DNA of 64,000 bases from Streptomyces sp. MMBL 11-1. GTDB lineage: Bacteria; Actinomycetota; Actinomycetes; Streptomycetales; Streptomycetaceae. Below the pieces are notes generated by a model. The model saw only the letters and a list, made by a program, of their open reading frames with translations. It was not told where the DNA came from and ran no database searches. Below, one piece after another: positions 1-7,357 of the stretch. The translations under genes and the position numbers were made by a program. Where the stretch lies: contig NZ_CP117709.1 in the NCBI RefSeq assembly GCF_028622875.1, positions 7,071,001 through 7,135,000 on the forward strand, given 5' to 3'. Each line of letters starts with the position of its first letter. The stretch's first letter is position 1.

Positions 1-1
1 G

Positions 2-451
2 CTGATCGGACTGCCCGACCCCGAGCCGTACGACACCAGGGGAACCTACCTCGGCTGGCGCAGCGAACCCCTCACCGAGCCCCTCGACGTCGTCGGCGCG
101 CCGAAGGCCACCCTGAAGGTCGTCTCGCCGATGACGGAACGGGTCCAGAACAGCGGCGACGCCTCCGACAAGCTCGTCCTGTTCGCCAAGGTCTACGACG
201 TCGCGCCCGACGGCGGCCGTACGCTGGTGAACCGGCTCGTCTCCCCGGTCAGGATCCCCGACGTCACCCGGCCGTTCACGGTGGAGCTGCCCGGCATCGT
301 CCACCGGTACGCGAAGGGGCACCGCCTGGAGTTCGTGATCGCCGCCAGCGACACCGCCTACTTCGGCAACCGGGGCGTCAAGCCCGTCACCGTCGTCCAC
401 GCCCCCGAGGACACCGGCGTACTGGAACTCCCGGTCGTCCCGGCCGGCTGA
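2..451 (+). CDS. C-terminal part of a CocE/NonD-type (X-Pro dipeptidyl-peptidase-like) hydrolase, 5' end outside window
   Basis: Only the last 149 codons are present, open from base 2 to the TGA at 449-451. The sequence resembles the C-terminal jelly-roll domain of the S15/CocE family: a segment around DVVGAPKATLKVVSP, then DKLVLFAKVYDV, then PVRIPDVTRPFTVELPGIVHRYAKGHRLEF, which matches the usual pattern of a beta-sandwich stating ligand properties, 'voltage' of the lipid-facing strand absent. The alpha/beta-hydrolase catalytic triad would lie upstream and cannot be checked. The family covers exported or cytosolic peptidases, cocaine esterase and acylases, so the substrate is unknown. The call rests on the C-terminal domain alone. 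Confidence 0.75.
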   Translation: MIGLPDPEPYDTRGTYLGWRSEPLTEPLDVVGAPKATLKVVSPMTERVQNSGDASDKLVLFAKVYDVAPDGGRTLVNRLVSPVRIPDVTRPFTVELPGIVHRYAKGHRLEFVIAASDTAYFGNRGVKPVTVVHAPEDTGVLELPVVPAG

Positions 452-588
452 CGCCCGCCGCCCCGTTCACCCGAACGGCCGTACACCACCGCCCCCCGGG
501 CCCGGCGGCCCGACATGCTGGGATCCCGGGGGCGGTCGCGCGCACGACGGCGGGCCGGACGGCGAGCAGCGAGCGGAAGGGCCTGACC

Positions 589-828
589 ATGAGCCCCAAG
601 GACGTATCGAGCGGCAGCGGGCGCGGAACGGGGTGGCTCACTCCGGGGCGCGTCGTGGTCGCCGTGGTGGTCGTGCTCGTCATCGTGTTCATCTGCGTGA
701 ACACGAACAAGGTCACCATCCGGATGCTGATCCCCGAGGTGACGATGCCCCTGTGGTTCGCGCTGCTGGCCATGTTCCTGATCGGCCTCGGCTGCGGCGG
801 CTACCTCTTCCGCCGAAGGGGCAAGTGA
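589..828 (+). CDS. Small LapA/DUF1049-like two-helix membrane protein
   Basis: The product is 79 residues. A polar N-terminus of about 20 residues precedes a hydrophobic helix (VVVAVVVVLVIVFICVN, about 23-39), a short loop with NKVTIRMLIPEVTMPLW, and a second helix (FALLAMFLIGLGCGGYLF, about 57-74) ending in RRRGK. The loop motif of the N-x-V-x-I/V-x-L type between two helices is typical of the LapA (DUF1049) family, membrane proteins linked in other bacteria to envelope and lipopolysaccharide assembly; in actinobacteria the role is not established. A purine-rich ribosome site (ggaag) lies about 10 bases before the ATG. It stands alone, with no clear operon partner. Confidence 0.75.
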   Translation: MSPKDVSSGSGRGTGWLTPGRVVVAVVVVLVIVFICVNTNKVTIRMLIPEVTMPLWFALLAMFLIGLGCGGYLFRRRGK

Positions 829-984
829 CCGAGGCCCCCGCCCCAACCCTCCCGCGGGCCCCGAACGGCACACCTGTCCGCCGGACGGCCCGGGGCGGTC
901 CGGACGCCGCTGACCGGGGCCGCCGGGGGCGATCCGTGAGCGCGGAGGCTTCCGGCTGCTCCTCGCCCGGACCCTGGCCGCCGG

Positions 985-1338
985 TCAGACGGTGACGTTG
1001 CGGTCCACGTACTCGAAGACCGAGCCGTCCGGGTGCAGCGCGATGAGGTTACGCCCGGCCGGGGTCGGCACCGGCCCCGCGATGACCCGCGCACCCGCCC
1101 TGGTCAGCGCCGCGCTCGCCTCGTCGACGTCCTTGACGGCGATGGTCGCGCCCACCTTGCGCAGCACCTCCAGCTCCGTCTCGGGCCCGCTCATCAGCAG
1201 AAAGCAGCCGATCGCGGCCACCGACACCCCACCGCGCTCGAAGCGCAGGGCCGACGTGCCCGTCAGCCCCTCGTAGAAGGCCACCGAGGCCTCCAGGTCG
1301 TCGACGCAGATACGCAGCGTGGTTCCGAGGATCTCCAT
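985..1338 (-). CDS. VOC (glyoxalase/bleomycin resistance fold) protein
   Basis: The product is 117 residues from the ATG at 1336-1338. The frame is open about 47 codons further upstream, but that part is arginine- and proline-rich with no fold, so the internal ATG (MEILGTTLRICV) is preferred. The protein shows the paired beta-alpha-beta-beta-beta units of the vicinal oxygen chelate fold: VDDLEASVAFYEGLTG, GGVSVAAIGCFLLMS, VDEASAALTRAGARVIAGPV, and NLIALHPDGSVFEYVDR. The final glutamate is in the usual metal-ligand position. Members isomerise, epimerise or bind small molecules; nothing in the neighbourhood tells which. One-domain members usually act as dimers. Confidence 0.85.
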   Translation of the reverse strand: MEILGTTLRICVDDLEASVAFYEGLTGTSALRFERGGVSVAAIGCFLLMSGPETELEVLRKVGATIAVKDVDEASAALTRAGARVIAGPVPTPAGRNLIALHPDGSVFEYVDRNVTV

Positions 1339-1518
1339 GTGTACGAGGGTAGTTGGCGGCCGCCTCGGGCGTGATCGATTCGGGTCCGCCGCAGTCCTCT
1401 CGCTCCGGTCCGGGGGCCGGCCGAGGTGCGGAACGGCTCGGAGCCCGCGGGCGACGAGCGGTTTTGGGCGACCGGTCACGTCATGCGATGGCGCCGCCCC
1501 TGATGGGGATGGCTGACG

Positions 1519-2328
1519 TCACACCCGGCAGAGCACCTCGCCGTGCGGGACCATGAACCAGCCGTCGTCCTCCTCGCCCCAGGAGCGCCAGGCCCCCGCG
1601 ATGGCGGTGAGCTGCTCGGCGCTCGCGTGGTCGCCCCGGACGGCGAGTTCGGCGTAGACCGAGTCCGTCGTACGGTCCGCCCACAGTCCGCTCCACCAGG
1701 CGCGGCTCTCCGGGGTGGCGAAACACCACGCGGCCGCGGTCGGGGTGATATCGGTGAACCCGGCCCGCCGCGCCCACGAAAGGAGCCTGCGCCCGGCGTC
1801 CGGCTCGCCTCCGTTGCCGCGAGCCACCCTGCCGTACACCTCCTGCCACTCCCCGAGGCCGGGAGTCTCCGGGTACCAGGTCATCGCCGCGTAGTCGCTG
1901 TCGCGCGCCGCGACCACACCGCCGGGGCGGCAGACGCGCCGCATCTCGCGCAGCGCCTGGACCGGGTCGCCCACGTGCTGGAGCACCTGGTGGGCGTGGA
2001 CCACGTCGAACGAGTCGTCCGGGTAGTCCAGGGCGTGGACGTCGGCCACCGCGAACTCGACGTTCTTCAGGCCCCGTTCGGCCGCCACCGCGGCGGCCTG
2101 GCCGAGAATGTCGTCGGCGGTGTCCACCGCGGTGACCCGGCCCGGCGCGACCAGTGCGGCCAGATCGGCGGTGATCGTACCGGGGCCGCAGCCGACGTCC
2201 AGCACGGCCAGGCCGGGGCGGAGTTCGTCGAGGAGGTACGCCGCCGAGTTGGTGGCGGTCCGCCAGCGGTGCGAGCGCAGAACCGACTCGTGGTGGCCGT
2301 GCGTGTACACGGCGGTCTCCTTCGGCAT
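1519..2328 (-). CDS. Class I SAM-dependent methyltransferase (UbiE/COQ5-like)
   Basis: The product is 269 residues. The SAM-binding signature VLDVGCGPGTIT lies near residues 42-53, followed by an acidic residue after strand 2 (VTAVDTADDI), motif II (FAVADVHALDYPDDSFDVVHAHQVLQHV) and post-motif REMRRVCRPGGVVAARD. These are the standard Methyltransf_11 features. The C-terminal half carries the tryptophan-rich tail seen in many actinobacterial paralogues of unknown substrate. The ATG at 2326-2328 follows a GGGAGAGGA-type ribosome site about 10 bases upstream. It is monocistronic; the acceptor cannot be inferred. Confidence 0.88.
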   Translation of the reverse strand: MPKETAVYTHGHHESVLRSHRWRTATNSAAYLLDELRPGLAVLDVGCGPGTITADLAALVAPGRVTAVDTADDILGQAAAVAAERGLKNVEFAVADVHALDYPDDSFDVVHAHQVLQHVGDPVQALREMRRVCRPGGVVAARDSDYAAMTWYPETPGLGEWQEVYGRVARGNGGEPDAGRRLLSWARRAGFTDITPTAAAWCFATPESRAWWSGLWADRTTDSVYAELAVRGDHASAEQLTAIAGAWRSWGEEDDGWFMVPHGEVLCRV

Positions 2329-2445
2329 GGCGTTGCGTCCTCTCCCGAAAACCTCGCGCCGACGGGCGCGGCGACAGGGACCACCGTACGCCGCGATGTC
2401 GAATGATGAGATACGCGTCTTGCCATGTGGACCGGCTGGTCCGGG

Positions 2446-3960
2446 TCAGGCCGGCATCGGGCAGTAGACGGTCAGCGCCTCCGGCAGTTTGTCGATCGTC
2501 AATTCCGTTCCGGAGTGCGCCACTTCACCGTCGTACGCGTACGGAGTCCCCGGCGCGAGGCCGCCGATCCGCACCCGGCGGCGCCGCACGGCGGCATGGG
2601 CGGGGGAGCGGGTCAGCGGTCCCGCCACCGCCGCCGCCAGCAGGCGCAGCGCCGGTGTCCGGCCGCCGTGCACCACACGGACGTCCAGCAGTCCGTCCGC
2701 CAGATTATGGCGGCGGCCCGGGGCGGGCCCGACCCGCTGGAAGAGCCCGTTGCCGACGAAGAGAAGCCACAACGGCCGCCTGCGGCCCTGCAGTTCCGCC
2801 TCCAGCGGCCGCTGTCCGCGCAGCACGTGGAACGCCGCGAGCAGGCCCGCGGGCCAGCCGCCGATCCGGGGCGACCAGTGCTCGCGGGTGCGCACCAGAT
2901 CCGGATAGACGCCCAGCGAGAAGGCGTTGAGGAAATAGCCGTCCGCCCCCTCCTCGCCCTTCGGTCCCGGCCGGAAGCGGCCGAGGTCCACCCGGATCGC
3001 GTCCCCCGCCGTCAGGGCGGCGGCGGTGTCGTGGACGGTCTCGATGCCCAGGTCGTAGGCGAAGTGGTTGAGCGTGCCGCCGGGGAAGACCGCCAGCGGC
3101 ATCCCGTGCGTCGCCGCCACGGAGGCCGCCAGGTTCACCGTGCCGTCGCCTCCGCAGACGCCCAGCGCCCGGCCCTGGCCCGCCGCCTCGTCCAGAGCCG
3201 CCGACAGCTCCTCGGGAGGCACCTCCACCACCTTCGCCGCGGGCAGCGCCTCGCGCACCAGCTGCGCGGTCGCGATGGCCGTGCCCGACTCCTGGTTCAC
3301 CACCACGACGAGGTCCTTCCCCGCGGGCAGCGCCGGGGCCTCGCCCGGCGGACGGCCCGGAGCGGGCAGCTGGCCTCGGGTGGGCACGACCCCCCGCAGC
3401 GCGAACGCGGCTCCTATGCCGAGCGCCGCACCCGCCAGCACATCGCTCGGATAGTGGACCCCGGTGTAGACGCGGGAGGCCGCCACGGCCACCGCGACCG
3501 GGGCCACGACCGCGCCCCAGCCCTTGGACTCCAGGGCCACCCCGGTGGCGAAGGCCGCCGCCGACGCCGCATGGCCCGAAGGGAAGGAGGTCGTGACCGG
3601 CTGCCGCTTGAGCTGGCGGACCACCGGCACCAGATCCGCCACCGGCCGCTCGCGGCGCACCGCGCCCTTGCCGACCGTGTTGATCGCCGCGGAGGCCACG
3701 GCGAGGGACGCCACCCCGCGCAGCGCGGCCCGGCGCGAGCGCGCACTGCTGCCGAGGGCCGCGATGCCGGCCGCCGCCCCGAACCAGAGCAGCCCGTGGT
3801 TGGCGCTCCGGCTCAGCCGCGGCAGCAGCGGGTCGGCGCCCGGCCAGTGCCGGTCCGCGACGCTCCGGAAGACGGCCAGGTCCCGCCCCTGCAGCCAGCC
3901 GCGCAACCGGGCGACGGCGGGAGCGGCGGCGGTGGCGGATGAGGTTCTCGGTGAGGACAT
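2446..3960 (-). CDS. PAP2 phosphatase fused to diacylglycerol kinase catalytic domain
   Basis: The 504-residue protein joins two lipid-phosphate enzymes. Residues about 60-205 are a type-2 phosphatidic acid phosphatase: the three motifs are KGAVRRERP, SFPSGHA and SRVYTGVHYPSDV, with several membrane helices. Residues about 225-500 are a DAGK catalytic domain: VVVVNQESGTA, then CGGDGTVNLAA (the GGDGT nucleotide site) and FPGGTLNHFA. Such fusions are common in Streptomyces. They could remove phosphate from and add phosphate to diacylglycerol or a polyprenol/sphingoid-like lipid at the inner membrane; the actual lipid is unknown. The gene stands alone on the minus strand, start ATG at 3958-3960. 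Confidence 0.9.
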   Translation of the reverse strand: MSSPRTSSATAAAPAVARLRGWLQGRDLAVFRSVADRHWPGADPLLPRLSRSANHGLLWFGAAAGIAALGSSARSRRAALRGVASLAVASAAINTVGKGAVRRERPVADLVPVVRQLKRQPVTTSFPSGHAASAAAFATGVALESKGWGAVVAPVAVAVAASRVYTGVHYPSDVLAGAALGIGAAFALRGVVPTRGQLPAPGRPPGEAPALPAGKDLVVVVNQESGTAIATAQLVREALPAAKVVEVPPEELSAALDEAAGQGRALGVCGGDGTVNLAASVAATHGMPLAVFPGGTLNHFAYDLGIETVHDTAAALTAGDAIRVDLGRFRPGPKGEEGADGYFLNAFSLGVYPDLVRTREHWSPRIGGWPAGLLAAFHVLRGQRPLEAELQGRRRPLWLLFVGNGLFQRVGPAPGRRHNLADGLLDVRVVHGGRTPALRLLAAAVAGPLTRSPAHAAVRRRRVRIGGLAPGTPYAYDGEVAHSGTELTIDKLPEALTVYCPMPA

Positions 3961-4284
3961 GGCTCAGCGAATACCCGGCCCGGCCACGCTGAACCAGCAG
4001 GCGCGCTGAGACCCCGGCCACGTGTCCCGCACCGACCGGTAGAACGGCGCACGCGGCGACCGCCCCGGCGGGGGCGCGCGACTGGGCGGGCGGGCGGCCC
4101 GGATCCTCCGTATAAAGAAGCCAGCGGCCGTCGACATAAAGAAGCCAGCGGCGGTCGACCCAACGTGTCGGAGGCCGTCGACCCGGAGAGCGAAGCCGGA
4201 GAACCCGGATCCGGAGCCGATGTTCCCGGGCGGCGCGGCGCAGTCGCCGCGGACGTCGAGCGAAGAGTGGCGGAGGAGAGCCGG
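3961..4284. other. 324-base divergent intergenic region
   Basis: It separates the minus-strand PAP2-kinase gene from the plus-strand aminotransferase-like gene. It contains the 24-base tandem repeat at 4112-4159. The frame of the aminotransferase-like gene is open through the right part from a GTG at 4165, but this stretch is Glu/Pro/Gly-rich and has no ribosome site. No other gene is seen. Confidence 0.5.
4112..4159. repeat. 24-base tandem duplication, two copies
   Basis: Units 4112-4135 and 4136-4159 are adjacent and differ at one base (ccgtcgac against cggtcgac near the end). Each begins ATAAAGAAGCCAGCGG. The AT-richer start (ATAAAGAAG) stands out from the surrounding sequence. It sits about 125 bases before the likely ATG of the aminotransferase-like gene, in the divergent promoter region, so it may duplicate a regulator site. 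Confidence 0.9.
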
Positions 4285-5517
4285 ATGCACGGGACCGAGG
4301 ACCACGCACCCGCGCACGAGAACCACGGCCCCGTGCGCTACGGGCCGCCCGCCCCCGACCCCTGCCTCCCGGTCCTCCCCGAACTGGCCGCCGTCCTCGC
4401 CGCCGCCTCCGACCGGACCCGCCCGGAACCACCCGGGGGAGGGCCGGTCCTGCGCGAGGCGGCCCTCGGCTACTGGGACAGGCGCGGACTGCACGGTACG
4501 GCGGGCGGCATCGCCGCCGCCCCCGGCGCCCAGCCGCTCCTGCTGGCCCTGATCGGCGCCCACGGCGGCGATGTCCTCATGCCGCGCCCCTGCCCGGCCG
4601 CCTGGATGCCGCAGGCCCGCCTGCTGGGCCGCCCCGCCTACCACGTGCCGACCCCGGCCGAATGCGGCGGCGTGCCCGACCCGTACGCCCTGCTGGAGAC
4701 CGTCCGCAGGGTCCGCGCGGAGGGCGGCCGGCCGAAACTGCTGCTGCTGTCCGTCGTGGACGACCCGACGGCCACCGTCGCCCCGCCCGAACTGGTCCAC
4801 GAGGCGTGCGAGGCGGCGGTCGGGGAAGGCCTGCACATCATCAGCGACGAGACCTGGCGCGACACCGTGCACCGGCCCCGTGACACCGTCCTGCTCAGCC
4901 CCGCGGAGATGTGCCCGGACGACGTCACGGTGCTCAGCGACCTGTCCGGAGCCCTCGTACCGGCCGCCTGGCCGGTCGCCGTCGCCCGCTTCCCGGACAC
5001 CGCCCGGGCCGCCGTCCGGCACGCCCGCACCCTGGACATCCTCACCGCGCTCGGCGCCCTCGTCGCCGCTCCGGTCGCCCGGGCCGCCGCCCACGCCCTG
5101 GGGGAGCCGGAGTCCGTACGCGAGCGGATCCGCGGGGCCGCCGCTCTCCAGGCCGAGGTCGCCGCCGCCGCCCACCGAGCGGTCCTCGGCTCCGGCGCGC
5201 TGGCCCGCCCCCCGCAGGCGGGCCGTCACCTCTATGCCGACCTGGGTCCGTTGCGCTCCCGGCTGGCGGGCCTGGGCGTGACGGACTCCATGGAGCTGGA
5301 GGAGTACCTCACCGACCGGCTCGGCGCACCGGCCCCGGGCGGTCACCGCTTCGGGGACGAGCTGGGAGCCCTGCGGGTACGCCTGGGCACCGGGCCGCTG
5401 CTGGGGGCCACGCCGGGGCAGCGGACGGAGTCCCTCACCGCCGCGAAACCCCTGGAGCTCGCGCATGTGGCGCGGGCGCTGGACGGCTTCGCCGCGGTGT
5501 TCGGCGCGCTGCGCTGA
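4285..5517 (+). CDS. Aminotransferase class I/II-fold protein lacking the PLP-binding lysine
   Basis: The product is 410 residues from the ATG at 4285, chosen because GGAGGAG lies 6 bases upstream; an in-frame GTG at 4165 has no such site. The fold of a type-I PLP enzyme is clear: large-domain start with GLHGTAGGIAAAPGAQPLLLALI, strand KLLLLSVVDDPTATV (normally N-P-x-N-P-T-G), and ISDETW at about 186-191 (normally D-E-x-Y). Where the Schiff-base lysine should be (S-x-S-K), the sequence reads SDLSGALVPA at 218-227, so lysine is replaced by glycine. The Asn and Tyr positions are also altered. Either it is a non-catalytic relative or it has another activity. It converges on the DedA gene. Confidence 0.8.
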   Translation: MHGTEDHAPAHENHGPVRYGPPAPDPCLPVLPELAAVLAAASDRTRPEPPGGGPVLREAALGYWDRRGLHGTAGGIAAAPGAQPLLLALIGAHGGDVLMPRPCPAAWMPQARLLGRPAYHVPTPAECGGVPDPYALLETVRRVRAEGGRPKLLLLSVVDDPTATVAPPELVHEACEAAVGEGLHIISDETWRDTVHRPRDTVLLSPAEMCPDDVTVLSDLSGALVPAAWPVAVARFPDTARAAVRHARTLDILTALGALVAAPVARAAAHALGEPESVRERIRGAAALQAEVAAAAHRAVLGSGALARPPQAGRHLYADLGPLRSRLAGLGVTDSMELEEYLTDRLGAPAPGGHRFGDELGALRVRLGTGPLLGATPGQRTESLTAAKPLELAHVARALDGFAAVFGALR

Positions 5518-5597
5518 CCATGGTCGCCGGGAAGCCGGAGCCGGCGGAGAAGCCGGGCTCAGGGGCGCCGGCGAGGCGTCACGGCCGCTCGCGCGGG

Positions 5598-5633
5598 CGA
5601 CCCGACGGGCTGAACGTTCAGCCCGTCGGGTCG
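5598..5633. terminator. 36-base perfect palindrome, probable bidirectional terminator
   Basis: Bases 5598-5633 are a perfect palindrome centred on GAACGTTC, with arms CGACCCGACGGGCTGAAC and its complement. It lies between two convergent genes (stops at 5517 and 5645), the usual place of a shared terminator. A 17-base direct copy of one half (5612-5628) recurs at 5639-5655 and contains the stop codon of the DedA gene. There is no T tract, as is normal for Streptomyces terminators. Confidence 0.75.
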
Positions 5634-5644
5634 GGGCAGAACGT

Positions 5645-6295
5645 TCAGCCCGTCGCGTCGCCCGTCCCCTGGCCGAACCGCGACCGCAACCTGCGCCACA
5701 GCGCCGGAACCCCGCTGATCAGCAGCGTCAGCGCGACCGCCGCGACCACTCCCTGCCACGGCTCCGGGAACAGCGAACCGCCCAGGATGCCGATCAGCTG
5801 GTACGTCGCCGCCCAGGCGAGACAGGCCGGAACGTCGCCCCGGGCGAACTGCCGCAGCGGCATCCTGCCCAGCAGACACGCCAGCATCACCGGGATCCGG
5901 CCGGCCGGCACGAGGCGGGACAGCACCAGCACCGTCCCGCCGTGCTCCTCCAGCTTCTCCTGCGCCCGGGCCAGCCGCTCCGGCGCGGCCCGGCGGGTGA
6001 TCGCCCCCAGCCACTTCGAGCCGTTCCTCGACCGGACCCCCCGCTGCCCCAGCCAGTACAGGCAGATGTCCCCGAGGAACGCGGCCGCCGACGCCACCAG
6101 GAACACGAAGAGCAGGGCGAGCGGCGACGTCTGGTGGAAGGCCACCACCGCCGCCGAACTCACCAGCGCCCCCGTCGGCACCACCGGCACCAGGGACCCC
6201 AGCGCCACCAGGGCGAACAGGGTCGGATAGCCGATCGCCTGCTGGGTCGACTCGGCGGGCAGCTCCCGCACCGCCTGCTGGATCTCCTGGATCAC
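5645..6295 (-). CDS. DedA family membrane protein
   Basis: The product is 216 residues starting with GTG at 6293-6295. The family features are present: FLVASAAAFLGDICLYWLGQRGVRSRNGSKW, then EKLEEHGGTVLVLSRLVPAGRIPVMLACLLGRMPLRQF, then WAATYQLIGILGG. The acidic residue in GD and the R-x-x-P-x-G-R motif are the conserved positions of DedA/SNARE-associated (VTT) proteins, which move lipids such as undecaprenyl phosphate or phosphatidylethanolamine between membrane leaflets. About 4-5 membrane helices are visible. It overlaps the upstream hydrolase gene by 4 bases (GTGA at 6292-6295), so the two are translationally coupled. Confidence 0.9.
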   Translation of the reverse strand: MIQEIQQAVRELPAESTQQAIGYPTLFALVALGSLVPVVPTGALVSSAAVVAFHQTSPLALLFVFLVASAAAFLGDICLYWLGQRGVRSRNGSKWLGAITRRAAPERLARAQEKLEEHGGTVLVLSRLVPAGRIPVMLACLLGRMPLRQFARGDVPACLAWAATYQLIGILGGSLFPEPWQGVVAAVALTLLISGVPALWRRLRSRFGQGTGDATG

Positions 6296-7065
6296 CGGCC
6301 TGCCTCCGGTCTGACGCGTTCGCCGTGCCCCAGCAGATGCACGGTCACCTCGGGCGCCAGCTTCGCCGCATGCCGTACGAACTCGTCACCCGGCGCGTGG
6401 AACTCGTGCGGGCGCACCCCGTCCAGACCGATCGGCCAGTACGTGCCGTAGTGCACCGGCACCGCGGACCTCGGCGCGAGACGGGTCAGCGCCTCGGCGG
6501 CGCGGGCCGGGTCCAGATGGCTGTGCCCCAGGTAGGGCCCCCAGCCGCCCACCGGCAGCAGCGCCACGTCCACCGGCCCCACCGCGTCGGCCATCCCGTC
6601 GAAGAGGCCCGTGTCCCCGGCGAAATACGTCCGGGCCTCGCCCTCGATCACATACCCGAGCGCCGGAGCCCGGTGCGGCCCGACCGGCAGTCGCCGCCCG
6701 TCGTGCAGGGCGGGGACCGCCCGCACCCGCACCTCGCCGATCCGCACCGTGTCGCCCGGCCTCACCTCGGTGATGCGCAGCTGCCGCAGCCTCCGCAGTC
6801 CCGGCACGGCCGCCACCGCCCCGCTCGGCACGACCAGCCGGGTCCCGGGAGCCAGCCGGGCCAGCGACGGCAGATGCAGATGGTCGGAGTGCAGATGGGA
6901 GACCAGCACCACGTCGGCGACCGCGGCCCGCGGTGGCGGTACCTCGCCCCGGCGGCGGCGCAGATGCGCGAGACGCCGTACGAACAGGGGGTCGGTCAGC
7001 ACGCGCACCCCCGAGTCCTCGATGGTGCAGGTGGCATGACCCCACCAAGTGACCTCCACCGGCAC
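6292..7065 (-). CDS. Metallo-beta-lactamase-fold hydrolase (UlaG/RomA-like)
   Basis: The product is 257 residues from a GTG at 7063-7065, preceded by GAGGAGG 5 bases upstream. It opens with VTWWGHATCTIEDSGVRVLTDP, has the metal motif HLHSDHLHLPSL (H-x-H-x-D-H), a second-half aspartate in TYFAGDTGLFDG, and a histidine in VPVHYGTYWP. This pattern belongs to the UlaG/RomA/NAPE-phospholipase D-like branch, which cleaves phosphodiesters or lactones. Coupling to the DedA protein suggests a lipid or membrane-derived substrate, but that is inference. First gene of a two-gene operon. Confidence 0.88.
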   Translation of the reverse strand: MPVEVTWWGHATCTIEDSGVRVLTDPLFVRRLAHLRRRRGEVPPPRAAVADVVLVSHLHSDHLHLPSLARLAPGTRLVVPSGAVAAVPGLRRLRQLRITEVRPGDTVRIGEVRVRAVPALHDGRRLPVGPHRAPALGYVIEGEARTYFAGDTGLFDGMADAVGPVDVALLPVGGWGPYLGHSHLDPARAAEALTRLAPRSAVPVHYGTYWPIGLDGVRPHEFHAPGDEFVRHAAKLAPEVTVHLLGHGERVRPEAGR

Positions 7066-7357
7066 CCCGGCCTCCTCGCTCGATCCCCGTCATCCGTCGT
7101 CCGTCATCCCGCACAACCGTGGTCCCGCGAGCCCGTGGCCCGAGGGCACCGGGGCGCCGCGACCGTGTCCCGGCGCGGCGCGCGCGGCCCGTACCCGGGT
7201 GCGCTGCCGGTACGAGCCTATGCGCCCCCCGTTCCGTCCCGCCGAACCCCGGGGCCTCCCACCGGAGCCGCTGACCGGCGGCGGCGCTGTGAAAAGCTGA
7301 AGCGCGGGCTCCGGACGGCCGGGGCCGCGGGGGCGGAAGGGCGTGAGGTGGACCGGC

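Noticed and set aside
4165..4284. Upstream GTG start for the aminotransferase-like gene
   Set aside because: No ribosome site; extra 40 residues are Glu/Gly-rich. The ATG at 4285 has GGAGGAG 6 bases before it.
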